Below are positions 54,801 to 64,000 of a stretch of DNA of 64,000 bases, piece after piece. The notes below the pieces were generated by a model. That model did no database searches, was not told the DNA's origin, and worked only from the letters and a program-made list of their open reading frames with translations. This DNA comes from Triplophysa rosa. Taxonomy: Eukaryota > Chordata > Actinopteri > Cypriniformes > Nemacheilidae. The position numbers and the translations under genes were made by a program. The stretch covers positions 16,590,526 to 16,654,525 of the forward strand of contig NC_079906.1 of assembly GCF_024868665.1 (NCBI RefSeq). The letters are read 5' to 3'. Positions within the stretch are counted from its first letter, which is position 1. The number at the start of each line of letters is the position of its first letter.

Positions 54801-57800
54801 AAACAGAGCAACATTTTGAAATCTATTGTTTAGACTTGCTTTTCCTCCTATCGTACAGGAAAGCCCAGAGGGAAAAAGAAGCAACAGTAGTTACAATTCC
54901 CTGCACTTCCTGTTCAGTTTTCATTTAAGAGGATGTTCTCAGCATTCAAGCGAGTTTATTGTCACAACCATACAATGCCAATGGTTACAACATTGTCCTA
55001 TGTGACTTACAGCATGTGTGTGTAACACCTATTCATACTCTACAGCACATTTTAAAAACAATTATAGAGTTTACAGTTTACTAAAAATTCTGACATTTAT
55101 TCACTTATGTTCGCCAAATCTGTACGACTCAAATTTGCGACTGACAGCCTCAGTGCCTGCCTTTTCAAGGATAAAAAGAGCTGTGTTAACAGCCTTCAAA
55201 ATTTCAGGTTTGACAGGATAAAGAAAGCCATACGGATTAACAACGACGAGACTGCATAAACATGAGGTGCAGACTTTTCATTTGGGGGAACTGTCTCTTT
55301 AAGATTTAAAGGGATGCTTCACCCAAAAATGAAAATTCTGTCATCATTTACTCAAGTCCTCAAGTTGTTCCAAACCTGTATAAATGACTTGTTCTGCTGA
55401 ACACAAAGGAAGATATTTGGAAGAATGTTAGTAATTTTCAGTTCTGGGACATCATTGACTACCATAGTAGGAAAAATGACAATGGTAGTCAAAGGTGCCC
55501 CAGAACTGTTTGCTTTCCTACATTCTTCAAAATATCTTCTTTAGTGTTCAACAGCACAACATTTTTGTTATACAATTATTTTTCTACTATGGAAGTCAAT
55601 GGTAGTCAATTCTTCCAAATATTTTTCTTTGTGTTGAACAGAGCAAAAAAAATTATACAGGTTTGGAACAACTTGAGGATGAGTACATGGTGACAGAATT
55701 TTCATTTTTGTGTGAAGTAACCCTTTAAGAACGACTTTACAAGATGAAAGACATGGCTGTATAAATGGATATAAGGCAAACAATAGGGGAAAATTCTGTG
55801 CTGTATGTAGATAAAACAATGAAAGCAGGTGTGTGTGAGAGAGATTGCTTGTTTGTTCAAGACGGGTAGTCTGTGAACGTGTGTATGTTCAGATCGGGAA
55901 GCAGCAGGAAAGAAGGTGGAGAAACATTTCCCCGCAGCTGGGGAAAAGGGGAAAGCCACTGTGCAGAAGAGCCCAAGTCATCCAGGAATTCCAACAATGC
56001 TTTCTCTGCGTGAGCTAGTGCCTCTGCTGATCCGTGATCACGACATATAAGCTGGGAAAGAATGCTTGAGAACACAGCAAAGAGGCCGTCTCATGCTCAT
56101 GACCTGCTTTTGCACTAGAATAAGTGAAGGAAAGGAATATAGAGAGAAGACAGAGAAAGAATGAGCCAGAGAAAAACAGGGAGAGAAAGGTATTCGAAGG
56201 GAGTGTGTGGAACGCTGTGAAATCTCATAGATCTGGACAGAGAGAAAGAAATGAACCAGCCTCATTATGGTGGTCATTATGTTTCTGACGGGCATAAATT
56301 CCAAAATCAAATGCACCCCACAGAGTCTCAAGTGTACAGGAAAATAACCTGTGGAATGTTATTGCTCATTGGTAGCTCTTTTATGACTCATGAGAATTCA
56401 TGGAATTATCAGTTTTGTCTCATTTGATTTAAAGGGACAGTTCACCCAAAAATGAAAATTCTGTCTTGAATTACTCTCTAGTTGTTCCAAACCTGTATAA
56501 ATTTCTTTGTTTGGTTGAACACAGAGGAAGATATTTGGACGAATGCTTGTTACCAAACCACCATTGACATAGTAGGAAAAATGACAACGGTAGTCAAAAG
56601 TGCCCCAGAACTGTTTGCTGTCATACATTCTTTAAAATATCTTCTTTTGTGTTCAACAGAACAAAAAATTTAAAGTAATTTTTCCTCCTATGGTAGTCAA
56701 TGGGGTCCAAGAACGTGGTTATAAGCATTCTTCCAATATCTTTCTCTGTGTTCATCAGAACACAGAAAAGGGTGAACTATCCCTTTAAATTTTAACTTTG
56801 TTTTCAGTCAGGTAACAGGTTTGTATAAAGCTTGAAGTGTATGTTTAGGTGACATAAAATATACATAACCAAGTATAAAACAATGGAAGTCTGTGAGATG
56901 TGCTCAATAATATAATGCAAAACCCTGTGTGTGAGTTTGAGATATAGAATGAAAGAGTCACAATGAACAAATCACTGCTATAAAATAATGATGACACACA
57001 ACATGACTCATGTTTCACACAACACAAATGTACTGCATGTCACAGAAACCCAACATTCTGTAACACAGATAAAAAACACTGACCACTGATCTACAGTAGT
57101 TGTCAAAAGTGATGTCTGGATGGCATATTATAGAATAAACAAAACAAAATCTTTTATTGTTGTGTGTGTGGAGTGTTTTGTGTGTGGGTGTGTCTGTCTT
57201 CTGTGTTTTCAACCTTTTCTTGTTTTTGCAGGTACAACTTTGATTGTTTTGCTTGTAGTCAATGTGTCTCATGTACAGCTGCTTTGTAACAATGAAAATT
57301 GTAAAAGCGCTATATAAATAAAGTTGAGTTGAGTTGAGAGTTTTATCTTATTTATTGGACAAAATTATTTGACCACAAGGCAAACTTCAGTATATCAATG
57401 AGTTATGGGTTTTATTCGAATATACCAAAATGCATAGAAAACCCAAAAGCTTAGAAGAAATCACGCATACACGGCCTACAGTGTTATCAGCTATTAACAT
57501 TTGTAATATTTTGTAGCCATTTTGCTGGGTCTTGATCATATTTGTGCATGTGTTGTATTAACCTTAAATTCTTGTAAAATCTGTGCTAAACACTCAAATC
57601 ACCCCAAACACAATTACACAACATGCATACAATTTTTTAAATATTATATTAGAATAATGAGTAAATGCTTTAATTTACCAAAGATGAGAATCAATTTTGG
57701 CCACTACTGTACATAAACAGACAGATAAACAATTATGTTTCACTAGTTTTATCAAAGGCAAAAATATTTCATATGAATAAACAACGTGACTATGTAAGAT

Positions 57801-59718
57801 TATGTCAACAAAAATAATTATTTCGATCGGATGGAAAAAGACGTGCATATTCACTATTAGGAGTGTGTAAATAAATGACAATTAAAGTCTTTCTAAACAT
57901 CTGGGTTTAACAAATGTTTAGCCACTTAACACTCTCAGTCTGGTTAATGATCAGTCAAAGTGAAACCGGGCTGGCCGTTAACAAACAGAGCATATCAGCA
58001 ATACATTCAACCATGTGACTGAATTATCACCAGTATTGCACAGGCTGTTGAAAGTTTAAACTATGAAAACACCACCCTATTCTAGCACTGCCCTTTTATC
58101 TAGATGTACCATTCGTTAGTTTTTGTAGTATGTGTATCTTGTGACTAGGAGAGAACACTTACCCAATCCTCCACATCTCTGCCCTCAGTTCCTCCCATCA
58201 GCGGTTTATCCCAGTGGATGTTTGGTTTCCCATAGTGCCAGATTTTACTTCTGGTCTTATAGGAGAAGAAAGCAGCCACAGCCAGTGCAATCACAACCAA
58301 GAAACCACAAACCATCGCAACTGCCTAAAAAAATATAAAAATGCAACATTGAGTTATAAAAGCAGCAGACTAAAATAAATATTTTGAGTATTTTTAAATA
58401 GAAATTAATGTCTACAGAGAGCAATTTTTTAATACAGGGTTTAAGAAAGAACAGAAAATACATTTACAGTAGTGCACTGGGAGCCTAGTTTCTCATTTTG
58501 TAAAGGAATGTGCATGTTCCTTAAAATGTAAAAGTTATTCAAATCTTGTTAGAGCTTTAAATGAAATGTTCTCTAAACTATTGTTGAGGTGTGGCTACTT
58601 TTCTAGATGGATATGCATTACCAGAGTAACTCCTGTAGATGGAGATTTCTTTCATCTCCATTGCTGTATCTGACCCCATAGTTAGATACAACCTTGCAAA
58701 TACAAGGTTGGTAAGCAATTCTACAGCAATTCTTTATGTATTGTGGTTATACGTTATCTAGTATCGAATGGTAGTTGCATATTTTAAGCATTTATTCACA
58801 GATACGCCTGTTTGCATTCTTATGCTTAAATCATTTCTGTTCGTTTTACCAAACTGAGAAATGATTCAAAATGATGATCATGTCTAATCCTTCAATTGTA
58901 GACTATGCCGAAAATAAACTATGACTTTCAAAATAACAGCAAGATCTGCAGATGCTTTAACTTTGTACCTCCTGAGGGTCCACGTAGCAATAGTGGTACA
59001 AGTACTGGTTATAGACGGGAAAGCCGGCCCCCATTCCGGTCACACCGCTGCCATAGAGGTTCTGACACATCATGAGCATGGGGTTGTAGTACATGCTGGA
59101 GGAGCTTTGAGCCATAGGGTTCACTCCTACAATGTACACAATGTTTATAATGCCTTGAATTACTGCCATTATGGAGCTAACAACAAGCACCCCCAGGTAG
59201 AATTTTCTGCTGCGGAACGTGCTTGATTTGGAGAAGCTTGCTACGAAGAACCCTAATGAGATGATAAAGTTTATGGCGGCGACGGCGATCATGCTGGTCT
59301 TTGCTGAGTAAGGAGTTGGGTAGGAGCTGTAGCTTCCATATCCATAGTTACTTCCGTATCCATAGCTACCAGCATATCCATACCCACTTCCATATCCATA
59401 GCCTGGATTGCCAGAACCGTAGCCACTTCCATAACCTCCGTATCCATACTGCATGTCCCAAACCAGAGTTGAGGCCACGCAAGCGAAGATTCCGAGGCAG
59501 AGGATTAAAACTGACCCGACCATGATCTTCACAATTCCGGGAGGGGAGAACCACTTGTAAAAATCTTGTGGCACCTCCTCGCCCACATAGTAAGATCCTG
59601 GAGGTGGAGGGTAGGGATCAAATTCACTCCGCGGGTCTTGGAAGCTCCCAGGTGGCCCAAAGCCGTTGGTGGGTGGGCTGTACATAGGTGGACTATCGTA
59701 AGGCTGTTTCTCAAACAT
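51887..59718 (-). CDS. ocln: Occludin, complete, seven coding exons, 529 aa
   Basis: Occludin is a four-span MARVEL protein of epithelial and endothelial tight junctions; its tail binds ZO-1. Exons: 58969-59718, 58163-58324, 54335-54483, 52709-52924, 52298-52469, 52102-52143, 51887-51985 (stop included), all GT-AG and in phase. The start is MFEKQPYDSPPMYSPP at 59718. Membrane spans are near residues 62-84, 141-161, 174-198 and 251-271. Loop 1 (about 88-137) is Gly/Tyr-rich. Loop 2 carries C218 and C244. YETEYTTGGET matches the human YETDYTTGGES, and residues 426-529 (YPEITCDSQRHEYRKEF, AEEYNRLKDLK, LFHIKRMVKNYD) form the coiled-coil occludin/ELL domain. Human is 522 aa. An acceptor at 59740 precedes the coding start. 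Zebrafish has two occludin genes; I cannot say which this is. Confidence 0.96.
53825..54262. repeat. TTAA-type MITE copy (long form)
   Basis: It starts AAAGGATAGTTCATCCAAAA and ends GGGTGAACTATCCCTTTAA, with the interior TCATTGACTACCACATTAG facing ACTATGGTAGTCAATGG. The left TTAA has mutated. It is in the occludin intron between exons 3 and 4. Confidence 0.85.
55277..55728. repeat. TTAA-flanked MITE copy next to a solo right end
   Basis: The full copy spans 55306-55728 (TTAAAGGGATGCTTCACCC to GTGTGAAGTAACCCTTTAA). Immediately left, 55277-55303 (TTTTCATTTGGGGGAACTG, then CTCTTTAAG) looks like the right end of another copy, so two insertions abut. They are in occludin intron 3. Confidence 0.8.
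56429..56788. repeat. TTAA-flanked MITE copy with internal deletion near its right end
   Basis: It starts TTAAAGGGACAGTTCACCC and ends GGGTGAACTATCCCTTTAA, but the usual GAGGGTGAGTAAATGATGAC block before the right terminus is missing. It is in occludin intron 3. Confidence 0.8.
57159..57340 (+). repeat. SINE/LINE-tail-like repeat, copy A
   Basis: The sequence contains TGCAGGTACAACTTTGATTG, GTAACAATGAAAATTGTAAA and AGCGCTATATAAATAAAG, then GAGTT repeats. The GCGCTATATAAATAAA tail is typical of fish LINE-2/SINE 3' ends. An almost identical copy lies inverted at 63733-63918. It is in occludin intron 3. Confidence 0.8.
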
Positions 59719-59739
59719 CTCTTAAAGATGATGGGCAAT

Positions 59740-61525
59740 CTGATAAAATAAGCAAGCATAATCATGAATAACATTATTCAGATTCTACACACAGAGAGAA
59801 ACACAAAAAATGATATTTATAGACAAATATGCATACACCCCAGCTGAAAAGTAAATCAATGCCAAGCCAAACTTGTAATCCTCTGACGTATTTTATGTAA
59901 AATTATATTACGACAAACAATATTTATGAAGAATAATTATAAAAATGTGTAAATGTGGAGTCAGAGGAAAAAACCTTTCCTATCCTGATAGTTCATCACT
60001 CTATGAACTATCAGTGTATGGAAAAATTGTGTAGTAATCTTCAAAAACGTCTCTCTATGCTAAAAAAAATAGGTAAGGTCTGGAATAGAAATAACAGATC
60101 TGGAACAAAATGTCTGAGTAAATAACAAAAGAAAGTTCATTCGCAGGTAAACTATTCCTTTATGTTCTAGGTCAGCATATTCGTAGTGACAGAAACAAAT
60201 GAATAAATACACCAACAAAATGACGCTATACCAAAACCACAAGTGCTGTAAGCACTGAAATAACCGCGCCGCCTATGAGTGTGAGGTAATAACAACAGAG
60301 AGCAAAGTGGAGACGTCGACACCAGGGATCAGAGTCTACACAAAGCCACTGTTAACAGGCCCAACCGTGGGAGTACAACTCTGTCTCATTCATTGTCCAA
60401 CATTGACTTTGAAATGCGTACATTCCCATTCTTGCCAAATTTGTAATGTTATTAGCTACTATTTGCATTGTCTTTAATAAAATACAGCTACTTTTCCACC
60501 AAATTCACTTGTTAAATGTCACATTTAAATAAAACGTCATGCTACTGTATATCTACTTCAGCGCACGTAACCTCTCCGACAGAAGGACACTTTCAGACCC
60601 TGGCATTGGATAGATTAGCCATTTTCAGGTTACTATGTGTTCACTTACTAGTTGGCCTCCCCCAATGCCTCTCCTTTGTTGTAGCAAAAAGTCAAGGCTG
60701 CACTCTGTCTGTGAAAGGTTACCATGGTAATTAAAAGCCCGAGGTTAAAAAAAGAGGGTTTGGGTAGAAAAAACAAGAGCTGTTCTGTCTGTGCCACTCT
60801 GGTGAGGCGGGTGTCTGTGAAGGGGGATACAGTTGTAAGGAGGATCAGGTTCCCTCAGGGGAATCCATTCTTATTTACCAACTTTACACAGGTTTTAGTT
60901 TATGTGTGGGTCCATGGATGAAAGTGTAAAAGAGTTTAATATGCGGTGAGGTAATAAGTAATACCGCCATGTAGCCTACCATACGATACTCCAGGGTATT
61001 TCAAAGAATACATGTTGAAAAAACAATGACATAAGCATAGCACAAGCCTTTGGAATTACCATGGTACATATCCAAAATATCCTTCCATTACTATACTGTC
61101 CCATTTTGTTATTGCATGGCAGCCAATTGGGTACAAACTCCAGTCATACCAAAAGTAGGTTAACATAGAGCAAAGATCACACAACATGTTATTGTTCATT
61201 TTACATGGTGTCTCTCTGTACAACAGCTGCATGTGACTACAGAAATCTACAAAGAGTTTTATTCACGCTTTTTTTACGTGAGACCACAACAATGAAGTTT
61301 TGTCATACAACCAAAGAGGCATATGAGATGATGTTGATACTGAAAATGTGTTATTTACAACAAAAAGCTTCAATAAATACTTTATAATAATACAATTATT
61401 AATATAATAGGCTACTTTTAAAATATGTACTGTACCAGCCATTATGTCAAAGCTGTAAATAAAATATATGAATACTAAAAAGTAATCTAATAGCCTAACT
61501 TCATAATAAAAAGTAATATATTTAC
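59740..61525 (-). other. Occludin first intron, no other gene seen
   Basis: This stretch separates the first coding exon from the probable 5' noncoding exon. No open frame with family similarity is present in either strand. Confidence 0.55.
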
Positions 61526-61720
61526 CTTTTTGAATTTTCCTTGAACAGAAGAAACGATGGTTTTTATATAAATTTCCCCAGGTTTTCTTCAGCACACGTC
61601 TACAATATAATCCAAAAAGAAGCGCAGGTTGAAGAACAGGTGTTGGTGTAAAAAGTTGTTCAGATCGCTCCTCTTTCTATATGATACGCTCCGACTGACC
61701 ACCTGCCCTCGCGTGCAGCG
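61526..61720 (-). promoter_or_regulatory. ocln: Probable 5' noncoding exon and promoter of occludin
   Basis: On the minus strand a plausible donor (CAAAAAG|GTAAATATA) ends an exon at 61526. It would splice to the acceptor TTTTATCAG at 59740, 21 bp before the occludin ATG. The 5' limit of the exon is not visible. Upstream sequence 61690-61930 is somewhat CpG-richer. Confidence 0.5.
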
Positions 61721-61959
61721 AAACTCATCTGAATACAGTTTGTCTCTTTAAACTACACCTGTGATTTAGATTTATGACGTCTTGAAAAACATGTGGGTGA
61801 AAAAACGCACTGTGAGAATAAACTTCCGTTAGAACAAAAAGTTTTGAAGATTTAATCAAAGGGACGTGACTAGTCCACCAGTAGTCCAAGTAGCCAGCCC
61901 AGGTGGAGTCCCATTGGACAAAACCCGCGAGTAGGCGGGTCTTCCCCCTCTGTCTCACA

Positions 61960-62600
61960 CGGTGAACATGAAGCCAATGAAATAATTAAAAATGTAATAT
62001 TCAGTTGTCAAAATTCTAAATGGTAAAAAATGGAATCATGACAGTTTTATATTATATCACATTTACGTATTTTTAATTAAGCTTAAATTAAAAGTGTCCT
62101 AAAAGTGTCATGATTGAAAATATCACACATCTTCACAGGGACACCTGGAAACACAGGTAAATTAGCCGCCCTACTACAAGTCTATGACAGGTAAACGACT
62201 GATTAATACTGTATGCGTTTGAGTTTACGTTGTGGTTTATTAGCCTAATCTCATTGTAAAAGACTCAAAATTCTTGAACACATACGCGATAGATGAGAAG
62301 TGATTAAATGAACAATCTGACAAATGAATTCTAAGTAAAGTGAATAAATGTAGGAACTGATCTGGAGTTAGTCTTAGCAATTAATGGGAAATACGGTGTG
62401 CCTTGAATAACTTGTTAAATTAACAAATCTTTATATTGACAGCAGTGGGAATAACATAGACTTCAGTTTAGGCCCTGCTCCACTAGGGGGCCAGGAAGCT
62501 TCGCCCACCTTGCCTCCACCCAGAGCCGTTGAGAGAGAGAGAGGATCCGTGAACCGCCGTTGCTGTAAAAAAAACTGTTCCTTTGCAGTGAACGGACTTG
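61960..62600. other. Intergenic DNA, no gene seen
   Basis: No coding exon is supported. A GA run (62531-62543) and a compact GC-richer patch (62470-62600) are present without a recognisable function. Confidence 0.5.
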
Positions 62601-62635
62601 GCGCGACTCTCTCTCTCTCTCTCTCTCAGCGATTC

Positions 62636-63730
62636 TTCGTCAGAGTCCAGCACGGGTTCTGTTTCATAAACCCGACATCCGACAGCAGCACTTATTTAAT
62701 TCCGTACCCGACCCTACCCGTTTGACAAAAATGCCGCGACCCGAACCGCACCCGCATTACATCTATATGATGTATGGACAAAACCATTTATTTTCTCATG
62801 CAACAAATAACAAAATATTAGGAATTCCTGGGTATTGCATTTTTAAACATGTAACTAAATATGGCAGAGTTTCAGGAGAGACAACCAAGAGTGAATCCAC
62901 TAAAATATTGTTAGCTAATAGTAGGCCTAGCTATGCTATATTTGATTAGTGATTTATGAAATGTGTTTTGATTTATGAAAAATGTGTTAAAAATAGCCTA
63001 TATTGTTCATGTGATTTTAACAAGTTACCCTTTTCTGTAAAATTTTACCAAATTCGCTAAAGGCTAAAGCCCATTGCACATTGAGTCCGAAATTTGCGTC
63101 CGAAATTTCCGCACGTTAAAAAATAAATACGACCTCACATTGTGTCAATCACATTTACACACTGCCTTCGATATTTTCGTCCGTCATAAAAAAATTCGGA
63201 CCGGATTCTATTTTCTGCGTTTTTCGCATCCGTCAAGCATTTTGAGTGGCCTTTTTTAACAATTCAGAGACACCATGCAAACGAGAGCCAAATACGAAAA
63301 ACGCATACGAAAATTTCGGACTGTATGTGCAAAGCCCTTTAGCTTCCATCAAGGCTAAATAAAGCTTAATGCAGAAAAAGGACCAGGAGCATGATGAGCA
63401 GCTAAAACGTTTATTTAAATTGTATCGAGTCACTACTAATAGCTGTCATCAGTTGCACGCGACTGGTTACAATGCTCAACGCTGCAATTAGAAACCAGCT
63501 CTTCACACAGAGCTTGAACACAAAAAACAAACAAGGACGGGACCCTGTAAAAGCAGCTTCGTATCAGCTGAGGTGAGTAGGAATAGTCTTGGCTACTGGA
63601 ACCGCGTTCCGCACGTGCGTATTATTTCCCGACCCACATCCGAACCCCAAATGACACATGAAAAACTATTCCACCCATTAGGCTACATCAAATATTAGCG
63701 GTTTACCCGACGGGTGATGGTTTTGACACC
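62636..63730. mobile_element. Probable transposon remnant containing a nested MITE
   Basis: The left part carries CCCGACATCCGACAGCAGC and GTACCCGACCCTACCCG. The right part carries ATTTCCCGACCCACATCCG and TTTACCCGACGGG. Such CCCGACCC-rich ends occur on hAT-like fish elements. The limits are uncertain. A separate inverted-repeat element sits inside at 63066-63343. Confidence 0.4.
63066..63343. repeat. MITE with TTGCACAT...TCCGAAATTT inverted ends
   Basis: The left end AAAGCCCATTGCACATTGAG then TCCGAAATTTGCGT matches, inverted, the right end, whose reverse complement reads AAAGGGCTTTGCACATACAG then TCCGAAATTTTCGT. The roughly 280-bp element has no coding capacity. Confidence 0.8.
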
Positions 63731-63732
63731 AT

Positions 63733-63918
63733 TCAACTCAACTCTCAACTCAACTTTATTTATATAGCGCTTTTACAATTTTCATTGTTACAAAGCAGCT
63801 GCACATGAGACACATTGACTACAAGCAAAACAATCAAAGTTGTACCTGCAAAAACAAGAAAAGGTTGAAACACAGAAGACAGACACACCCACACACAAAA
63901 CACTCCACACACACAACA
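63733..63918 (-). repeat. SINE/LINE-tail-like repeat, copy B (inverted relative to copy A)
   Basis: Read on the minus strand it repeats the copy at 57159-57340 with only a few differences (for example CATGTGCAGC for CATGTACAGC). Both copies end in AGCGCTATATAAATAAAG plus GAGTT repeats. It lies upstream of occludin. Confidence 0.85.
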
Positions 63919-64000
63919 CGCACACGCACCAACACACACAGACACAGAGACACACACACACACGGATGCGCACGCACACACACACAACACACACACACAC
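63880..64000. repeat. (CA)n-rich low-complexity run at the right edge
   Basis: CACACA-rich DNA with interruptions (ACACGCACACGCACC, ACAGACACAGAGACAC) extends to the window edge. Long cysteine/valine open frames here are translations of the repeat, not genes. Confidence 0.9.

Noticed and set aside
58921..59226. 101-codon open frame on the plus strand
   Set aside because: It is antisense to the first coding exon of occludin and has no protein similarity of its own.
63760..64000. Cysteine/valine-rich frames at the right edge
   Set aside because: They are translations of a (CA)n run joined to the SINE-like repeat. The same peptide appears at 57120-57317 because the repeat recurs there.

Overview
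The window is vertebrate nuclear DNA, almost certainly from a ray-finned fish and most likely a cyprinid. The genes are split by GT-AG introns and encode recognisable vertebrate proteins (SPAG17, SAP30BP, integrin beta-4, occludin). Introns and intergenic DNA carry many short inverted-repeat elements of kinds common in cyprinid genomes. There is no sign of operons, phage, CRISPR or other prokaryotic content. Gene models were built by hand from splice sites, phase continuity and remembered family sequences, not from transcripts.

Layout, left to right. (1) Positions 1-5651, minus strand: the first 19 coding exons of spag17 (799 codons, ending exactly at the left edge), a cilium central-apparatus gene that continues outside the window. 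(2) 5652-5921: a 270-bp head-to-head promoter with a consensus RFX X-box, an NRF1-like site and a perfect CRE. (3) 5922-18113, plus strand: complete sap30bp, 11 exons, 304 aa. Its introns hold a decayed LINE and a candidate inverted-repeat element. (4) 18114-25101: gene-poor DNA with several MITEs and, presumably, the untranslated first exon(s) of itgb4. (5) 25102-41303, plus strand: complete itgb4, 42 coding exons, 1970 aa, including an extra in-frame exon that encodes what looks like a second Calx-beta domain. (6) 43823-50237, minus strand: a nine-exon gene of 410 aa with a C-terminal PRY-SPRY (B30.2) domain and an N-terminal half I do not recognise, plus a probable 5' noncoding exon. (7) 51887-61526, minus strand: complete occludin, seven coding exons, 529 aa, plus a probable 5' noncoding exon. 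(8) 61.7-64 kb: repeat-rich intergenic DNA.

The genes do not form one functional unit. Spag17 (motile cilia) and sap30bp (transcription and splicing) share a promoter region. Itgb4 (hemidesmosome) and occludin (tight junction) are both epithelial junction genes, but nothing seen here shows co-regulation. The sap30bp-itgb4 adjacency is also found in mammals (human 17q25), while spag17 and occludin lie elsewhere in human, so the block has rearrangement junctions on both sides. I saw no wholly new system. The most interesting points are the extra Calx-beta exon, the unrecognised SPRY gene, the X-box promoter, two probable GC-AG introns and several structured repeats.
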